From contig NYVC01000075.1 in the NCBI GenBank assembly GCA_002684375.1, forward strand, positions 39,069 to 47,941: 8,873 nt of DNA. The letters run 5' to 3'. Every line of letters starts with the position of its first letter. The stretch's first letter is position 1. Shown here one piece after another: positions 7,341 through 8,873 of the stretch. Under the pieces are notes generated by a model. That model was not told where the DNA came from. It saw nothing but the letters and a program-made list of their open reading frames with translations, and did not search any database. The position numbers and the translations under genes are program-made. This DNA is from Marinovum sp. (lineage in GTDB: Bacteria > Pseudomonadota > Alphaproteobacteria > Rhodobacterales > Rhodobacteraceae).

Positions 7341-7896
7341 CAGGGCGTACTTCTGTCACTTCAGGGATATAGTGGCGCAACAGGTTTTCGATACCCATTT
7401 TCAATGTAAGCGTTGACGATGGGCAACCGGCGCATGCGCCTTTCATGTGCAGATAGACCACACCACGGTCAAAGCCGTGAAAGGTGATGTCGCCGCCATC
7501 TTGGGCCACGGCAGGGCGTACCCGACTGTCGAGTAATTCTTTGATTTGGTCGACAATGCCCTCATCGGGGCCGTCATGACTTGCATGGGCAGAAGTAAGT
7601 TCGGCATCGTCGGCCAGTACCGGCTGTCCAGATTGGAAATGTTCCATCACGGCGCCAAGAATAGCGGGTTTAATGTGGTCCCAATCCACTGTATCGGCCT
7701 TTGTGACAGTGATGAAATCGGTCCCCAAAAACACTCCTGAAACGCCGTCAACGGCAAAGATGCCTCTGGCCAGAGGGGATATTTCGGAGGTTGCGGAACT
7801 TGGGAAATCCATCGTTCCGGTTTTCAAAACTGTCTGGCCGGGCAGGAATTTCAAAGTCGCGGGGTTCGGCGTTGATTCGGTTTGAATAAACATCAT
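7330..7896 (-). CDS. nfuA: NifU family Fe-S cluster carrier (Nfu_N + NifU C-terminal domain)
   Basis: This 188-residue cytoplasmic protein should bind a [4Fe-4S] cluster at a dimer interface and hand it to target enzymes. The N-terminal Nfu_N domain starts with FIQTESTPNPATLKFLPG (3-20) and runs to about residue 90. After an acidic linker, the NifU-like domain (about 113-184) carries VRPAVAQDGGDI (126-137) and the cluster-ligand motif GACAGCPSS (153-161) with Cys155 and Cys158. This is the alphaproteobacterial/mitochondrial NFU1 architecture; E. coli NfuA instead has a degenerate A-type N-domain. The start is ATGATG; a GAGAG just upstream fits the second ATG (7893) slightly better, so the first Met may be absent. 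An Irr-box and a consensus -35 lie upstream, and the stop overlaps or nearly touches tsaB. I infer iron-responsive expression. Confidence 0.93.
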   Translation of the reverse strand: MMFIQTESTPNPATLKFLPGQTVLKTGTMDFPSSATSEISPLARGIFAVDGVSGVFLGTDFITVTKADTVDWDHIKPAILGAVMEHFQSGQPVLADDAELTSAHASHDGPDEGIVDQIKELLDSRVRPAVAQDGGDITFHGFDRGVVYLHMKGACAGCPSSTLTLKMGIENLLRHYIPEVTEVRPVAV

Positions 7897-7919
7897 GCTC
7901 TCGTTTTTTCCAAGTTTTC

Positions 7920-7950
7920 AAGATATGCGCCTGAAGCTGTAGTATGTCAA
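7920..7950 (-). promoter_or_regulatory. Candidate promoter of nfuA-tsaB-rimI
   Basis: On the minus strand a perfect TTGACA (7945-7950) is followed by TATCTT (7920-7925; spacing 19) or CATATC (7922-7927; spacing 17) as possible -10 elements. Neither -10 is strong. The -35 lies one base from the edge of the Irr-box, so a bound Irr protein would contact or abut RNA polymerase. Confidence 0.55.
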
Positions 7951-7951
7951 G

Positions 7952-7970
7952 TTTTAGAATTGTTCTAAAA
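7952..7970. promoter_or_regulatory. Irr-box (iron control element, ICE)
   Basis: TTTTAGAA-TTG-TTCTAAAA is a perfect 19-bp dyad with 8-bp arms and a 3-bp centre. It contains the full TTTAGAA-N3-TTCTAAA consensus described for Irr, the haem-responsive Fur-family regulator of Rhizobiales and Rhodobacterales. It sits 56-74 bp upstream of nfuA and one base upstream of that gene's TTGACA. Irr acts when iron/haem is low and can repress or activate depending on position. A site just upstream of the -35 fits either, so the sign of control cannot be read here. The irr gene itself is not in this window. Confidence 0.85.
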
Positions 7971-7988
7971 GGGTGGAAGTTGCAGTTT

Positions 7989-7994
7989 TATAAT
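7989..7994 (+). promoter_or_regulatory. Perfect -10 hexamer facing away from nfuA
   Basis: TATAAT on the plus strand lies 18 bases beyond the Irr-box. The matching -35 position (about 7966-7971) falls on the right arm of the box and has no good consensus hexamer. If used, transcription would begin near 8001 and run into the gene-poor stretch, with Irr bound over the -35 region. Confidence 0.25.
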
Positions 7995-8177
7995 GGCGGC
8001 ATGCTCATTTTTTGGCATTGCATGGAATGCGCAGTCTTTGGTCTGCCCGCAAGTTCACCGAGACTAAGCCCAACACAATCGCCTGCCAAAGCCTTTTTCG
8101 GTGCGTTTTTGAGCTGCTGCATATGCGGATCAAAGTCGATCAGCATAGACCAAATGTTCCGATGCTGCAGAAGTTTC

Positions 8178-8189
8178 ATAAACGTTTAT
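8178..8189. repeat. Perfect 12-bp palindrome
   Basis: ATAAACGTTTAT is its own reverse complement. It is AT-rich, lies in the spacer between uspA and nfuA, and could be an operator for an unknown regulator. It resembles no site I can name with confidence. Confidence 0.35.
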
Positions 8190-8305
8190 TGGAGCTTCTG
8201 AGGATCCGATGAAAGAAGGCGCGCCCCTCGGACCCTATCAATGCGGTCCATCAAAAAATTGGCTTTACACAGCTGATCAGGGTCGTTCTGAAGGGTTTTT
8301 TGCGG

Positions 8306-8761
8306 CTATGTTAAAGCCTCGAGCCGTTCTTTGGATAAATCCCCAGGTACGATCGTCATCGGAATGGGCAGGCTGCCCGCGCTTTTGGTTAGCTGAGTGA
8401 TCAAAGGGCCAGGGCCCTTATTTTCAATGCCAGCACCCAAGACCAGAATACCGATCTCTGGATCGTCTTTGATTTGACTGAGAATTTCTGGAACAGGCTC
8501 GCCTTCGCGGATGACCAACTCGGGTTCCAATCCCTGTCGGTCACGCATCCATTTCGCGAAAACCTCAAAATGGACTTCGATGCGCTCGCGGGCCTCTTCG
8601 CGCATGATGTCTCCGACCCCGATCCAATGATTGAACTCCTCGGGTGGAATAACCGCGAGAATTTCCACGCCGCCACCGGTTTTTGCCGCGCGCATGGCGG
8701 CAAAGCGTATCGCGTTTAAACATTCTCGACTGTCATCCAAGACGACCAGAAACTTGCGCAT
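8306..8761 (-). CDS. Universal stress protein, UspA family
   Basis: This 151-residue single-domain cytoplasmic Usp protein starts with the fold's first strand, MRKFLVVLDDSRECLNAIRFA, including the Asp at position 9 expected near bound nucleotide. The C-terminal part reads LVLGAGIENKGPGPLITQL (107-125) and ends in IPMTIVPG (133-140). The ATP-binding glycine motif (G-x2-G-x9-G-S/T) is present only in altered form, so nucleotide binding is likely but not certain. The open frame extends to 8800, but the ATG at 8761 has AAGGGAG eight bases upstream and gives the normal family start, so I use it. It is separated from nfuA by over 400 bp and is probably its own transcription unit. I see no clear intrinsic terminator after it. 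The stress or metabolite it answers to is unknown. Confidence 0.88.
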   Translation of the reverse strand: MRKFLVVLDDSRECLNAIRFAAMRAAKTGGGVEILAVIPPEEFNHWIGVGDIMREEARERIEVHFEVFAKWMRDRQGLEPELVIREGEPVPEILSQIKDDPEIGILVLGAGIENKGPGPLITQLTKSAGSLPIPMTIVPGDLSKERLEALT

Positions 8762-8769
8762 ACCGTGAA

Positions 8770-8776
8770 CTCCCTT
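8770..8776 (-). promoter_or_regulatory. Ribosome binding site that fixes the UspA start
   Basis: AAGGGAG on the minus strand ends eight bases before the ATG at 8761. It supports that start over the upstream in-frame codon at 8800. Confidence 0.6.
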
Positions 8777-8784
8777 ACGACCAT

Positions 8785-8813
8785 ATGATGACCTAAACAC
8801 TGCGGCTAGGCAA
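8785..8813 (-). promoter_or_regulatory. Weak candidate promoter of the UspA gene
   Basis: TTGCCT (8808-8813) and CATCAT (8785-8790) are 17 bases apart on the minus strand, each matching consensus at four of six positions. Such matches occur by chance, so this is only a candidate. The rest of the window edge (8814-8873) shows minus-strand stops in all frames and no assignable gene end. Confidence 0.22.
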
Positions 8814-8873
8814 TAACCGACTTTACTGCAAACGGCCTCAGCCTAAGCAGGGTAATATGTTTTTGCGGGCAGG

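Larger units (their letters stand above)
7971..8305. other. Gene-poor stretch between uspA and nfuA with short unassigned ORFs
   Basis: No recognisable gene lies here. A minus-strand frame of 63 codons (7988-8179) lacks a ribosome binding site. On the plus strand a TTG-started frame (8012-8212, 66 codons) ends in an ATGA overlap with an ATG frame (8209-8400, 63 codons) that has GAGG five bases upstream but runs 95 bases into uspA on the opposite strand. I recognise none of the three products. The stretch also contains a perfect 12-bp palindrome, a small GCATT/AATGC stem (8015-8030), CTGATCAG near 8273-8280 and a T6 run near 8295-8301. It could be plain spacer, a small RNA locus or a decayed gene. 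Confidence 0.4.

Noticed and set aside
7988..8179. 63-codon minus-strand frame, co-directional with uspA and nfuA
   Set aside because: The product looks superficially protein-like, but there is no Shine-Dalgarno, an in-frame stop lies just upstream, the other strand is open over the same bases, and I recognise no family. It is kept only as part of the gene-poor stretch.
8220..8245. Possible tRNA or small structured RNA (GGACC/GGTCC stem)
   Set aside because: The 5-bp stem has no accompanying T-arm or anticodon arm, and no cloverleaf can be drawn around it.
8762..8800. 13-residue N-terminal extension of the UspA protein
   Set aside because: AAGGGAG lies inside this stretch at the right distance from the ATG at 8761, and Usp proteins normally begin right at the first beta strand.

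Overview
The window looks like ordinary chromosome of an alphaproteobacterium, most likely Rhodobacterales (Roseobacter group). The support is a TIGR02186/Alph_Pro_TM protein (a family known only from Alphaproteobacteria) next to a TauE/SafE permease, an NfuA-type Fe-S protein followed by tsaB and rimI, a purine-type BMP ABC transporter, and a perfect Irr-box (iron control element, ICE), an operator class typical of Rhizobiales and Rhodobacterales. No rRNA, tRNA, CRISPR array, insertion sequence or phage gene is visible. Every confidently called gene lies on the minus strand, so transcription runs from high to low coordinates.

Layout in transcription order: 8762-8873 is the upstream edge, with no assignable gene. 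8306-8761 encodes a UspA-type universal stress protein. 7971-8305 is a stretch of about 335 bp with no convincing gene. 7945-7970 holds the Irr-box next to a consensus -35 element. 6319-7896 is a compact three-gene unit, nfuA-tsaB-rimI, with overlapping junctions: Fe-S cluster delivery, t6A tRNA modification and a GNAT acetyltransferase. 6129-6318 is a promoter and leader region. 1497-6128 is a four-gene BMP-type ABC importer operon (binding protein, double ATPase, two permeases) with junctions of +2, -4 and -1 bp. 1377-1496 is a spacer containing a perfect 7-bp hairpin. 456-1376 encodes the TauE/SafE permease, and 1-456 encodes the TIGR02186 protein, which is cut by the window edge.

Working together: the importer should bring nucleosides or related purine compounds across the inner membrane. 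No purine catabolic gene accompanies it here, so the exact substrate is open. The TauE/SafE and TIGR02186 proteins share a TGATG stop/start junction and probably act together at the membrane, perhaps on sulfur anions. The Irr-box suggests that Fe-S maturation by NfuA responds to iron or haem. Because tsaB and rimI overlap nfuA in series, they may be under the same control.

The most unusual part is the Irr-box region. A consensus -35 for nfuA abuts the box on one side, and a perfect TATAAT faces the other way, into the gene-poor stretch. This could be a divergent iron-responsive transcript, but that is inference. Nothing else in the window clearly points to an undescribed system.
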